Assembly: GCA_026874595.1 (NCBI GenBank)
Contig: CM049308.1
Span: forward strand, 53,515,624 to 53,579,623
Origin: Sipunculus nudus
Taxonomy: Eukaryota; Annelida; Sipuncula; Golfingiida; Sipunculidae
DNA length: 64,000 nt
Direction of reading: 5' to 3'
In this document: positions 26,501-37,460 of the stretch, piece after piece
Position numbering within the stretch: the first letter of the stretch is position 1
Layout: each line of letters begins with the position of its first letter
Program-made: the position numbers and the translations under genes
The notes under the pieces: model-generated
Databases searched by the model: none
What the model was told of the DNA's origin: nothing
Seen by the model: the letters and a program-made list of their open reading frames with translations, nothing else

Positions 26501-26614
26501 GAATTTGAAGAAATTTTGCGAATTCCATGTCCCTGTTAAATGGAGGGATGTAGTGTGTTGTACGTGATGCAATGATAATAAAAGAATAATGACAAAACAG
26601 TCCCTTGGTATCAT
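20392..26614 (-). CDS. GPR180/TMEM145-family seven-transmembrane protein, complete four-exon gene
   Basis: I joined exons 26133-26614, 24905-25457, 23787-24042 and 20392-20570. All introns are GT/AG, phases agree, and the product is 489 residues (human TMEM145 is about 490, GPR180 about 440). Residues 1-23 form a signal peptide. Residues 24-215 form an ectodomain with N-glycosylation sequons (N62, N68, N89, N173). Seven membrane segments lie near 222-243, 249-273, 288-309, 323-345, 358-380, 396-417 and 432-450. VKGWTITR after segment 3 and LLWPSR after segment 7 fit the family. The start at 26614 (A at -3) places the signal peptide at the N terminus; in-frame ATGs at 26707 and 26719 would add 31 or 35 residues. 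GPR180 is linked to vascular and TGF-beta-type signalling in mammals, but the mollusc role is unknown. The gene is head-to-head with PGAP4. I cannot decide between GPR180 and TMEM145 orthology. Confidence 0.9.
20559..20704. repeat. 38-bp minisatellite, block 1, overlapping a splice acceptor
   Basis: Units begin at 20559, 20597, 20635 and 20673 (exactly 38 bp apart) with the core CAAGGGTCACACCTATAACA. Unit 1 includes the real intron/exon-4 boundary at 20570/20571. Units 3 and 4 keep the minus-strand TATAG|GT acceptor; unit 2 has lost it. Confidence 0.85.
20705..21241. repeat. Dispersed repeat inserted into the minisatellite
   Basis: About 535 bp of unrelated sequence separates two blocks of the same minisatellite. 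It contains paired motifs (CTCTGACCTCTTTAAAT and CTCTGACCTCATTAAAT; GTGAGATATT and GTGAGTTTTG) and ends in a GATGGACAGACAAGGG block of the kind seen at the ends of mollusc dispersed repeats. No coding sequence was seen. Confidence 0.6.
21242..21360. repeat. 38-bp minisatellite, block 2
   Basis: Three further units (21242, 21279, 21320; 37-41 bp) of the same core, CAGGGTCACACCTATAATAT and variants. Two keep the minus-strand TATAG|GTGTGA acceptor-like site. Confidence 0.8.
21608..21783. mobile_element. 176-bp MITE with CAGTGGAACC ends
   Basis: It starts CAGTGGAACCTGTATCAC and ends GGGGTTCCACTG, whose reverse complement is CAGTGGAACCCC. Internal GTCAGTTCCAAAGGTGGTC / GACCACTCT blocks are arranged inversely. 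It lies in intron 3 of the GPR180-like gene. The ends resemble pogo/Tc-type MITEs. Confidence 0.7.
21784..23572. other. Intron 3 of the GPR180-like gene, unique part
   Basis: AT-rich intronic sequence with no exon or repeat boundary that I could support. The frames in it are random. Confidence 0.5.
23573..23725 (-). pseudogene. Tandem partial duplicate of exon 3 with its 5' splice site (decoy exon end)
   Basis: This block repeats 23726-23879 with an offset of ~153-154 bp: the last ~95 bases of exon 3, the GTAAGT donor (here 23628-23633) and ~55 bases of intron. It differs from the real copy at few positions. One change turns the Gly codon of the AAIG motif into TGA, and the block has no acceptor of its own. 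Read on from the true exon it is out of frame and stops at its own donor (NNTE then stop). It therefore looks like a dead duplicate inside intron 3. Confidence 0.8.
23787..24042 (-). CDS. GPR180/TMEM145-like, coding exon 3
   Basis: It follows the acceptor TTTTTCACAAG at 24043 in phase 0, starting MEVDLISDIDEWQTWPG. It carries membrane segments 5 and 6 and ends after one base of codon 431 at a perfect GTAAGT donor (23781-23786). About 150 bases around its 3' end are tandemly duplicated just downstream. Confidence 0.88.
24905..25457 (-). CDS. GPR180/TMEM145-like, coding exon 2
   Basis: It follows the acceptor TTCCATTTTAG at 25458 and completes Arg161 (AG+A), continuing FWYISLSSC. It carries the end of the ectodomain and membrane segments 1-4, and ends in frame at CTG before GTAAGA (24899-24904). 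Confidence 0.9.
26133..26614 (-). CDS. GPR180/TMEM145-like, coding exon 1
   Basis: It encodes residues 1-160 plus two bases of codon 161 (AG, split before GTAAAG at 26128-26132). It holds the signal peptide (MIPRDCFVIILLLSL) and most of the Cys-containing ectodomain. Confidence 0.88.
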
Positions 26615-26719
26615 GATTACCGGCTGTTTTCCTATCACCAGCTGCTCACACCTATCTCCTCTGACAGCTGTCAAACAATTCCTCCATCTTGGATATATTG
26701 CGGTCATGTGACCTGTCAT

Positions 26720-27019
26720 GTGACTTTGTTAGACGATATTTCTTGTTTAATTTTCATATATGAACATTATGATCATATCTAAATATTTACGTGTACGAGC
26801 ACGATATCAATACGTTTTTCCCGATATTTTCAGATCCACTAAAAGACAGATTATTTTTTAACAAGCACATTAAAATTTATTCTCGAAAGGTCAAACGTGA
26901 GGTCACTCAATGTCAGGGACGCTTGTCATATCTGCCTGTAAACAAACGCGTATTCACGTGTAGACACACTGAGTTGCTTGTCGCGAAGGCCCCGCTGAGA
27001 GTTGAAAGCCCAGGCGGCA
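26720..27019. promoter_or_regulatory. Candidate bidirectional promoter and non-coding first exon of PGAP4
   Basis: The segment lies between the divergent GPR180-like and PGAP4 genes and is richer in CG dinucleotides (ACGCG, CACGTG-like ACGTGT, TCGCGAAGG) than its AT-rich surroundings. A good 5' splice site, CGGCA|GTGAGT, lies at 27020 and could pair with the acceptor at 27675 to give a non-coding exon 1 of PGAP4. Transcription starts cannot be read from sequence. Confidence 0.45.
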
Positions 27020-27279
27020 GTGAGTGTGGCATTCTGATGTGCAAAGAGTACGTGATGTTCACATGCTTAATGCATGCCTCTCATTCGGAGAAGTATGCAA
27101 TAATAAGATAATGCATGCATTGCAGGGATACTGTACCATATATGACTGTAAAGCCTAAAGGATAAGGGTTATTCACTGTGTTTGAACTTGTTGCCTTCAT
27201 CACTGCCTTTGGGCCAGGATGCCAACAGCCAATTATCAGTGCTTAGAATTGCAGTTCAAGAGTAGAAGATGTATTATTG

Positions 27280-27282
<3 letters not shown>

Positions 27283-27371
<89 letters not shown>
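27283..27371. repeat. (TA)n microsatellite, about 44 units
   Basis: An uninterrupted TA run in the probable 5' UTR intron of PGAP4. Confidence 0.95.
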
Positions 27372-27373
<2 letters not shown>

Positions 27374-27675
27374 GAGTCAGTGGGCCTGTTAATTTTGGGG
27401 CACCTTAGAATTGATCAAGTAGAAATATCTCATGAATTCGTAAGTTAATCTGACACACAGTTTGTGGACTGAGCAAGCAACTAAGTGCTACAGCTGTGTT
27501 AACATAAATTGATTTATCATTTGCTTAATTGATGAAAACAAAACCTTTCAGGCATGCATGTAAACTTAAACTTTTGTACTCACATATTCGGAATACACCT
27601 AAAGGTGCACCATGCATTTATATATATCACAATATAGTTTAATTTATATTCTTTTTTATCCTGTTCCTATTACAG

Positions 27676-27739
27676 ATTTCTTGGCCGCAAGAATTTTAAT
27701 TTGGAGTTGTCAGAAATATCAAAGTAATACAGAGTCAAC
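27676..27739 (+). other. PGAP4 5' UTR part of exon 2
   Basis: A T-rich tract ending CCTATTACAG at 27675 is a good 3' splice site, 64 bases before the start codon. This implies a non-coding upstream exon, as is common when the coding part is a single exon. Confidence 0.55.
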
Positions 27740-28933
27740 ATGTGCGTGTCTTTACTGAGAAGATGTTCCATGGCAGGGTGGATCCTATTTTACATTGTGG
27801 TGATGACATTTGTTGTTGCTCTACCACTCTTTTGTGGGGACTTGCCTTTCTCGTGGTATTTCTCAAGTTCATGGACAACACAAAAAATGATCGTCAGAGC
27901 AGATCAGGTGAATGTAGGAAAGCTACGCAAAGCTCAGGGCTATTTCTCTCACCAAACTCCTTCAGTCATGTTGAAGTACCATGAGGACTTGTCAAAACAA
28001 GAAGAAGTTGATCTTGCTATAGGCGTTGTTTCAGTCAAAAGAACTCACGCTGACTATGAGCTTGGTTATTTAATCCAAGTGATGGCACAAACAGACCAAA
28101 TATTCCGGAATGATAAATCATTTGAAAGAAAAGTATTATTTATTTGTAATACAGATGCCGGGCCTGGAGAGCATGTAGAGGCTAACGATTTGTCAAAATA
28201 TTTCACGGTGCACAAACGTTTCAATAAGAATAACCCAAGGGAAGCAATATTGGACCCATTTGAGAAAGAAAAAAGAGATTATGTCTACTGTATGCAAACA
28301 GCAATGAAATGGAAACCCAAACATGTGTTGATATTAGAAGATGATGCTCTGCCACACCAGCATATGTTCAGCATAATGAAGTATAAAATGGATACGCTGG
28401 CAGGACATGAGGACTGGGCTTATATCAAGTTGTACCACCCAGAGAGGTGGCAGGGGTTTTCATTTGAATTCAGCAAAGCATTTGAGCTCTTTCTCATCAC
28501 CTATGCTTGCACTGCTTTAACACTAGGCATACTTAGGGCTTTCATACCAGCCCTCAAGCAAAAATTTCCGAACAATTTGTATATGTACACAGCTCTTCTT
28601 GTGTTTGCATACTATCTACTAATGTTTCTCAGTATTGGGAGACCGTACATCATTACATGGAAACGTTTTCATCCATATCTGTATTCTCTCAAATCAGCCC
28701 CTGACTGCTGCACTCCAGCCATGCTGTACCGCGGAACAGTTGTTCCTGATCTGGTTAACTTCTTAGATAATAAAACATGTGGTCCGTTTTATCCTCTTGA
28801 TAATGTATTGGCTGAATACACCAGGACCAGAAGCTTGAAACAGTATCTGATAGAGCCAAACCTGGTCAAACATATAGGGATGTTCTCTACTGTAAAAAGT
28901 GGGGCTAAATTCCCTGAAGAGTTCATCAACTGA
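27740..28933 (+). CDS. PGAP4: PGAP4 (TMEM246), Golgi GPI-GalNAc transferase
   Basis: The single-exon frame encodes 397 residues (human 403, also coded in one exon). The enzyme adds the N-acetylgalactosamine side branch to the first mannose of GPI anchors in the Golgi. Visible features are an N-terminal membrane anchor (about 13-31), FEKEKRDYVYC at 174-184, the acidic EDD metal/donor motif at 200-202 (ILEDDALP), YIKLYHPER at 228-236, two closely spaced membrane segments inserted in the catalytic domain (about 249-269 and 281-300; unique to this family), CCTPAMLY at 323-330 and EPNLVKHIG near 372-380. All match the human protein in order. The start has A at -3, and a second Met at residue 11 also precedes the anchor. 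No break is seen. The gene is divergent from the GPR180-like gene. Confidence 0.96.
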   Translation: MCVSLLRRCSMAGWILFYIVVMTFVVALPLFCGDLPFSWYFSSSWTTQKMIVRADQVNVGKLRKAQGYFSHQTPSVMLKYHEDLSKQEEVDLAIGVVSVKRTHADYELGYLIQVMAQTDQIFRNDKSFERKVLFICNTDAGPGEHVEANDLSKYFTVHKRFNKNNPREAILDPFEKEKRDYVYCMQTAMKWKPKHVLILEDDALPHQHMFSIMKYKMDTLAGHEDWAYIKLYHPERWQGFSFEFSKAFELFLITYACTALTLGILRAFIPALKQKFPNNLYMYTALLVFAYYLLMFLSIGRPYIITWKRFHPYLYSLKSAPDCCTPAMLYRGTVVPDLVNFLDNKTCGPFYPLDNVLAEYTRTRSLKQYLIEPNLVKHIGMFSTVKSGAKFPEEFIN

Positions 28934-29149
28934 TATTAAGAAGAAAATAATTTTTTATTCAGGCTGAAAGACTCACAAAATGGGGGGGGGGGATGACACA
29001 ATACTCTGTTCTAAAATCAGTCCTTCTTCTTACCGCTGGAAGGTTCAACATAGCTGAAATAGATGGATAACAATGTTTAAAAGGTTAAAAATCCTCTCTG
29101 GGTAATTTTGATCAGTATTGGTGATAACTTTATCAAAGTTCCATCTTCA
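28934..29149. other. PGAP4 downstream sequence
   Basis: Short AT-rich stretch with a G run at about 28982-28992. No clear AATAAA follows the stop closely, so the transcript end is unknown. Confidence 0.4.
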
Positions 29150-29470
29150 CTGCTTATACAGTATGTATACACTGCATTTATTCTGTAACTCATTTCACTT
29201 ATCCACTGCCTGCTATTTCAGGATTTGCTTGATTTCATTACCACCTGGTGGTTTTCACAGAGCCAAGATATTAAAACCAGTGAGAATTTGTATAATGTTG
29301 TGTATCTAACTTTCAAAGCCACAATACTTGGCCCTCATTGATCTTAACATTCTTGGCTCTGTGCCAACCACCTAGTGGTGAAACCATGTAAACCCTGCTA
29401 TAGCAAGCAGTAGTAAAGTGGAGGGAGAAACAGGAGGAATGCAGCACTGAACTCCTGCTTAAGCAGTTAA
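29150..29470. repeat. MITE-like dispersed repeat
   Basis: Shares the AACTCATTTCACTTATCCAC block with 18180 and TTCTTGGCTCTGTGCCA with 17940. Contains ACCACCTGGTGGT / ACCACCTAGTGGT palindromes. Confidence 0.5.
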
Positions 29471-29827
29471 GGTTCAATGGTCTTGTTTTGTAAATAAGAA
29501 AACTTCAGTATGTGTATGAAGCAGTAGATCTTGAATCTGAAGGAATATACTTGTTGACCCACCTTTCATATGCAAAGTAAGGTCACTCATCATCATACTA
29601 CCAAGTCTGTGGCAGCCAAGCTTCTATATATGTTGATTCAGTGAGCCACTCTGGCATCTATTGCATGAATAATGAACAAGGCAATTGAACCAATCAAATG
29701 TCTGCATAAACTTTTTTATGCAGTTGTCAGAGCATGTCTTTTGCTGGTTCTATACCAAACTTTCATCATTGCCAGGAAAGTGTAGAAGCAGTAGACCAAT
29801 CAAATAAAGCTGTGTCTGGTGCTCATT

Positions 29828-31710
29828 TTTAGCTCAGCTGACTATAAGTCATCTGAGCTATAGTCATGATCCATTGTCAGTCGTCCGTCCGTCTGTCTGT
29901 CCGTCCGTCCGTAGATGTGGCACGTTTTGAAACCGTAAGACCTAGGAATCCACAATTCAGCATAATGTTAGATGTCCCCAAGATCTCCTACCAAGCCGAA
30001 AACTGGGTCTTTGCGACTTCGTTCCTTTGAGAAATTTAGGAAAAACCTCAATTTTTTATTAAAATCCTATTTTCACACTTCAGGACTGCCTAATATCAAA
30101 ACCACTCATCTGTTTTTCCTCATATTTACCATAAATATTCTTCTATATAGTTCCTATGTACATGCCAGAAATTAAGTCTGTTAAGTATAAATTCTTTAAG
30201 TTATGGGCCCAAACATAATGGACTTTATAAAAAATCAGGAAAAATATTTACTCACTTAACATGAAAAAATTTGAAACTAGAGTCTATTTTCCCAAGTATA
30301 TAACTATGTTTAATTAAGATTCAATTGTTTACCCAAAATTAGATCTGAATTTTGTAAATTTTTTAAGTAATTAGCATAAAAATAAAATCAGTACCTCAAA
30401 TTTTGCCCAACTTTGACCATGGCACGTTTTTTTCTGTAAGTACCATTGATTTAATTTTCAAAGCATGTAAACATAAATATTTAATTTGTTTAAATCTGAA
30501 ATTTGGAAGTAAAAGCTTGAAAATTAAGCTAGTTATTGATTTTTTTCTTGAGGCTCTATTGTAGTCATTTGCTTTGATTACAGATTACAGATGCAGGGTC
30601 CCGCTCCAGGTCACTGGAAGTCAGCTATGCCAGGGTTTCTGATTTGTTACAGTCACTGGGGGAGATCCCCTGCTGTGACAGGTGTACAGTTATTCTCATA
30701 TCACCACCCCAATCACCCCAACCCCCCCCCCCCCCCAACCAAACCCACCAAGTGTTCACTGTATCTCCTTAATTGTAATGCTGTTTCCACTCTGATATGC
30801 AAAAACTTTCATTGAAAAAGTAATTCAAGGTGTAATCCAGAAGATGCAATGTTGTGTAATGTAGCATTTTTAAAGAAATCATTTTTTTTTTTAATGATTT
30901 TACCAATCATAATGGAACCCATCAGTGTGCTTAAATTATGATAAAATATGAAGCACATTATGGATAATTAAAGACACAATAAAAAATTGAGAAGTCTAAA
31001 TCAAGTATTTTTTTTAGATATTTATTGTTTTGCAGATTTAAAAGATATATTTTTGTGGTAAAAAATAAATAAACATTTGTATGCATGATGTGGTGTTATC
31101 TGACAAGAATAGATTTATGATGATGCAATTGAGAATTATGAATCAACTTTTATATTCAGATATATATGTTATATTGAAAATATATAGAAATATAAACTTA
31201 AATTAAAAAAGAAAATTGATGTGATAAAAAAATGAGGATTTATTACAAACATTTGTTCATTATTTTCCTGCATCAGCAGAATTTGAGATCAGGCTTTGTT
31301 TGCCATGTTTTATGTTGTTAATTAGTTATATTTCAACTGTATACATTTCATAAAAAAAACCTATATTTAATAATATATATTATACAAAAAAAAGATTCGA
31401 TTGAACAAATGTGTAAACTACTGAAAAGTCAACAGTTAATCGAAAAGCCAACTAATGATCATGGTAATTGTACAGATCATTTGTTCACAAACTGCTCACA
31501 TGCTTCAGTTTCAACATTAGGAAACACATGGTCAGGTCACAAAATATTATTTGCAACAATTTCTGGCTCATCAATACAAACCAATCATATAAACCAACCA
31601 TGGCCTTTATTACCTCTTCCTCTTACACTTTATCTCCATTTGATATTATTTTAGATTTTTACCTTCAAGGTTAACGTCAGCTGAGCACAGTGACCCATAG
31701 GTCCCTTGTT
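29828..31710 (+). repeat. 1.9-kb non-coding repeat family, copy B
   Basis: Near-identical to copy A over its whole length: TTTTTAGCTCAGCTGAC start with hairpin (29831-29859), GTCCGTC run at 29883-29911, C run at 30722-30736, and the CAGCTGAGCACAGTGACCC...CTTGTT end. The flanking bases differ from copy A, so the element boundaries are reliable. No coding frame. Confidence 0.85.
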
Positions 31711-34700
31711 TATTCAGATGGCATGTGAAAAGTGTATTGTTCACATAAATTTTTTTCATTGGATTTTATTAGCAATTTTATTCTGGCCCACACACATGTA
31801 CACTTGCTCATATTCATGAAAAATAATGCTGGAATGGCTTGCTGAATCAAGGTCTGTGAAAGCATATCAGCTGTAGACTTGGTGGTATGAAGATGAGGTC
31901 ACTTGTCAAGGGCTGATACTGTACAAAGTCAGGCTATCACTTCTACTTGTAACGGCACCTTCTGTCAGGTTACATGCTTTTGTTCTATTTTCTCATTATA
32001 TAAAGTCTAATGGAGAAATGCAAACATACTAAAACAAACTGAACATTTGATGGTAGTTCCTGTATTTATTATATGGTCATTGTCTCATGATATTGCTGCA
32101 GCTCTAATGATCGGTTTAAGATGTCTTTTTGGCAGTGAAATCTTTAATTGATAGTCACAAACATATGTTACCCTATGCATTACTTAGATATCTGTGGCAG
32201 TTGAAAAGCAGTACTGTCCTAATATCTGTAATTCATTTAGTTGATACTGGGTTAGTGTTTCACGTCACCTGAGCACCATCACCCATGGGTCACTTGTTAA
32301 AAGAATTTGAGTCATTTTGAAACAGTTGACTAGATACAATGAACTTGAATTGTTTACCCTTGGAAATCGAGCCTGTGAAAATCCCTTTGAGGTAAAATAT
32401 TACCACCTCATGAATTTGTGTCCTTTTAAAATTTGTATGTTAGTTATCTTTTGTACCTTAATAGGCTCATACTGATCAGAAGTCAAGTCATATGTATATA
32501 TCAGCCTATACCAGTGTGATTTCTGTTTGCTGACATTTATCTGGTGATCCAATATTATAAATGGAGCAGACTTTTTTTTCTGGCTTTATATATTTGCTGA
32601 AAATATGATAAGTACAGTTGATATGAAATGGTCAGGAAATTTATGGATAAGCCACACAATGAGCAATGTCATACCAGGAGTAAGGGTAATTTTTTTGTTT
32701 ACCTTTTTTATGATAATCTATGCTTTATTTGTATATTTAGATGAACTTTGCTCAAGAATATCATAATTCAGAACCTCCTCAAATTTCTCGCTCTGTGAGC
32801 TGAATAAGGTGTTGAATTATCACTGATCATTTTGATTGGTTTCATTGTTTTCATTGTGGATAGTTCATACATAGGTATTGTCCATGAAGCATTAAATCAG
32901 TCAGGATTGGATATTAGGACAAAGCTCAATTTAATTCCTTTTTATGGTGTGGTTTCTCAGTATTTCAAGGTAAATGTTCAAATTTACACACACTTAACCC
33001 ACAGATGTTTTATAATGTCTTGAAATATTTTATGTTCCTCATATTAATCATTTTCACATGGGGATGTTTCACACCATAGGTGTATCATAAAAACAGTACC
33101 CACTTGTAGTGAGAAAGTAAAATATAAGCAGAGAAGCAAATGCAAATTGTGCAATATTTTGCTAAAGTTTTTTGAGTATCTTGCTGAATACTGTAAATTC
33201 TGTGCATAATAGTTGGTACTGATGTAATATATAGTATAACTGTGATTTGTCCTCACATAAGTTGCATATAACACAGCTTCTAGATCTTATAGAATTTAGT
33301 GAAGTTATTACAAAGATCAGATTATTTGTGTCAGATTCTTCTGAGGAGTCTTAGCATCTTGATATAAGCAAGGCTGTGCCAGCTAAGCTTCCAGAGACTT
33401 TTGCACTTCTCACCATTTCACCAATTATTCATGATGGGACAAAAAATCATAATTGCCAGTCAAATGCAGCTTGTCAAAGTTAACAGTACATAGGAGTCAG
33501 AATTTTCACCTGCTGTATAAACAAGGACACATGCACAGGAAATTTGATATGTTTACAAGTCTTTATTTGATTTGTCAGATTCTTGGATTTTTGTCCTTGC
33601 ATTAGAACCTGAGGACTGTTAGTCTGGAAATAGTGACATATTTGTTTTCACTGGTGTGTAAAGGAAGTGTATGCAAGCCATTTGTTTTGTTCAGCTGTTT
33701 TGTTCACAGTTCTTAAAATAGCAAGCAGATTGGCTCTAACCAGTATATTCTATGGAAACATTGCTGCAAGAGCTTATTAGGAAGACGTGTCTCAGTGTTG
33801 CTATCTGTCCCTATAAATTTTGTAAAGAAAATTATTAAAGTACAATATATCCCGTCATAAAGTGTTAATGCAAAGCCCAAGCAACTTCTATGTGGTGGGT
33901 TAGGGTGGTGGATAATTGAAGGTTCATTTGTGGGGAATAGAAAGTTTACTTTGGCATTTACACATGTAACCTTATTTACAAACAAAAATTAAAACAAATC
34001 ATATGAGCAGTAATTAAAGTAAGCAGATGTAATTCACATTGAATGGAATACTATATTCATTTGTGTGCTTGCTTAAGCTGAAGTAAAAAATATCAGGTGT
34101 AGTACAGTATTTTTTGGCGATAAACACCCTTTGGTGCGTCAACAGATGGAAAAAAAAGAAGTGTGAATGTGTTGTTATACAAAGCATACCTGTCTCGTTA
34201 TGATATTATATTTCATACATTTCTTGAAACAGTATTTTTAATGTTGTATTTTCATATATGTATATGCTTGAAATATTAGAGCAGATTATTTTGCATTCCA
34301 GAGTTAACATATTTATTAGAAACAGGCACATTTTTATGTATATATTATTGTAAATACACTTATACTTCATGTACATACTATTTGTACAATCATTTATTTT
34401 TTTTTTTCATATAAAATGTAGCTACCTATACATACATGGATACTTTGTATATGTATATATGTTTTTACTGCATATTATGTAAAATATTTGCTGTGCAGTT
34501 CCCACCAATTGCAATGCTAAACATCTTTTTCAGCAAAAAGATAAAGTTATTTCTTCAGCCACTAGATGGCACACAAGTTAGACTTGTTCAGGCACCAAAT
34601 ATAGTTGGCTTGGAGTTTTGTGTATATTAATTGAACAATTATAGTTTATGTAGAATGTGCCCTAATGAATAGTATTTTTACCACACAAATTATGGTATGT

Positions 34701-34724
34701 TAATTGCATTCAGCTGAGGAGCAG
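31711..34724. other. AT-rich spacer with a repeat 3' fragment
   Basis: A short TCACCTGAGCACCATCACCC...GGGTCACTTGTT block at about 32264-32299 is the 3' end of a relative of the 1.9-kb family. Otherwise I see no gene; the frames here are random and AT-rich. Confidence 0.45.
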
Positions 34725-37460
34725 TTATTTTTAGCGAACCTGTGAGCTTATGCGATGGCGCAGCGTCATCCGTCCATCGTCAGCCGTCCGCCGTCAGCTA
34801 TCCGCCGTCCAGGGCTAGCTTTCCGCCGTCCATGGCTGTAAGTCAGAAACCGTCGGAGCTAGCAGCTCTAAATTATATGTAAGAATTAGTCACATGTGAA
34901 ACTTGGTGCCCTGGAGCTTATTATTGGTTATCTGCATTAATTTAGATTTTATAGAGAAAAAGCTTAAAAACCTTTATAAATCTTCTTCTCTGAAACTGTC
35001 CAGCCAAATTGTCCAATATTTCACAGAAATGATCCCTAGAACAATCTCTCTCAAGTTTGTTCAAATGATTCCAATTCGGAGATTTTTGGCCGAGTTACAG
35101 GAGGTCGAACTTAGTCATCTGTCCAAAAAAGCACACTAAAATTAAAATCTCAGAAACAACTAGAGCTATAATCACCATATTTTTTACCAATGTTTGTCAC
35201 ATATGTCATATCTGATTTTGAGGTATTGGTGGCGCCACCTACATTGATGTGTTTTTTACAAGCGAAAATGTAATTTTAAACTCTTCTAGCTTATACACTG
35301 ATTTATGATGAAACTGTTAAGCTGATTGGTTTAAACTTTACAAGAATTATTCTATGGTAGGGTTCTGCCAGTTTTATAAGAATAGATTGGGTAAATACAG
35401 TTTTAAAAAAACATTATAGCCAATTAAAAAGGCTTTCTGTATTTGAAAACAGATTTGAGTTTCAGCAGCCAAGTCAAGAGGTCACTCAGTACAAACAGGT
35501 GGGGTCCAGACATCACAATGGCAACTGACCTGGCTCTGGGGGAGTGTCTAGACAATGTGTCTAGACGTCTAGACACAGCGTCTAGACGTCTAGACAATGT
35601 TTAGATGCAGAATTCCCAGATTATTGGAACTATATCTTTCAACTGTTTGAAAAAAACTTGGTTTGCATTTTAAGTGAATTGGGTTTATCATCAGGTCACA
35701 TGTGAACTGCTGCATCCTCATTTTTGGTTGACCTCTGACCTTTCCTCGCTGCCCAGCGTTCATTTGTGCGTCTGTTTCCACACATAAACCCGCATATCTC
35801 GGGAACCGTTTGACCGATTGGGCCAAAATTTTGCATGTGTATAGATCTTACATAGCTCTTCACCATATGCAATACTGGTGGCGCCACCTGCAACCATTAA
35901 TGCACAGCACCCATCTGTTCATCTGCCTTGGGATAAAATCACTCATATCTTAGCAGTGGTTTGACTTATCCACCTGATCTTTAACAGGTTTATACATCCT
36001 GGACAGCTTTATCGATTTTATGACAGGTGGCGCCACCTACATTCATGTGTACTCTGCAGACATCCAAGCTCATATCTCGGGAACCGTTTGACCGATTGGG
36101 CCAAAATTTTGCATGTGTATAGATCTCACATAGCTCTTCACCATAGGCAAAACTGGTGGCGCCACCTGCAACCACTTATGCACAGCGTCCATCTGTTCAT
36201 CTGCCTTGGGATAAAATCACTCATATCTCAGCAGTGGTTTGACTTATCCACCTGAAATTTTGCAGGTTTATACATCCTGGACAGCTTTCTCTATTTATGA
36301 CAGGTGGCATACCTACATTCACGTTTACTCTACAGACATCCAAGCTCATATCTCGGGAACCGTTTGACCAATTTGGCCAAAATTTTGCATGTGTATGGAT
36401 CTCACATAGCTCTTCATCATAGGCAAAACTGGTGGCGCCACCTGCAACCACTTATGCACAGCGTCCATCTGTTCATCTGCCTTGAGATAAAATAACTCAT
36501 ATCTCAGCAGTGGTTGACTTATCCACCTGATCTTTAGCAGGTTAATACATCCTGGAAAGCTTTCTCTATTTATGACAGGTGGCGCCACCTACATTCAGGT
36601 TTACTCTGCAGACATCCAAGCTCATATCTCGGGAACCGTTTGACCAATTGGACCAAAATTTTGCATGTGTATGGATCTCACATAGCTCTTTATCATAGGC
36701 AAAACTGGTGGCGCCACCTGCAACTACTTTTGCACAGTGTCCATCTGTTCATCTGCCTTGGGATAAAATCACTCATATCTCAGAAGTGGTTTGACTTATC
36801 CACCTGAAATTTTGCAGGTTTATACATCCAGGACAGCTTTCTCGATTTTATGACAGGTGGCGCCACCTACATTCATGTGTACTCTGCAGACATCCAAGCT
36901 CATATCGCGGGAACCGTTTGGGCCAAAATTTGCATGTGTATAGATCTCACATAGCTCTTCATCATAAGCAAAACTGGTGGTGCCACCTGCAACCACTTAT
37001 GAAAACCGTCCATCTGTTCATCTGCCTTGGGATAAAATCACTCATATCTCAGAATTGGTTTGACTTATCCACATGAAATTTTGCAGGTTTATACATCCTG
37101 GACAGCTTTCTCGATTTTATGACAGGTGGCGCCACCTACATTCATGTGTACTCTGCAGACATCCAAGCTCAAATCTCGGGAACCGTTTGACCGATTGGGC
37201 CAAAATTTGCATGTGTATAGATCTCACATAGCTCTTCATCATAAGCAAAACTGGTGGTGCCACCTGCAACCACTTATGAAAACCATCCATCTGTTCATCT
37301 GCCTTGGGATAAAATAACTCATATCTCAGCAGTGGTTTGACTTATCCACCTGAAATTTTGCAGGTTTATACATCCTAGACAATTTTCTTGATTTTATGAC
37401 AGGTGGCACCACCTACATTCACGTTTACTCTACAGACATCCATGCTAATATGCAACACAC
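34725..37460 (+). repeat. Composite repeat with a ~276-bp tandem satellite
   Basis: The left part (34725-35690) starts with a TGTGAGCTTATGCGATGG edge and a CCGTC-rich run (34765-34830). From about 35790 to 37450 a unit of about 276 bp repeats six times; the GGGAACCG anchor is at 35801, 36079, 36355, 36631, 36909 and 37178. Each unit carries GGTGGCGCCACC, or a one-to-few-base variant, twice, with alternating spacings of about 128 and 150 bp. Frames reading CGATSFAY-like peptides are satellite translations, not genes. Confidence 0.85.

Noticed and set aside
27742-27984. 80-residue frame at the start of PGAP4
   Set aside because: Out-of-frame shadow within PGAP4.
35590-37317. Several 60-100-residue frames, some repeated (VAGGATSFAY-like)
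   Set aside because: They are translations of the 276-bp satellite and repeat with it.
35790-37450. CRISPR-like regular repeats
   Set aside because: Units are ~276 bp with no short repeat/spacer pattern, in a eukaryotic genome; it is a satellite.
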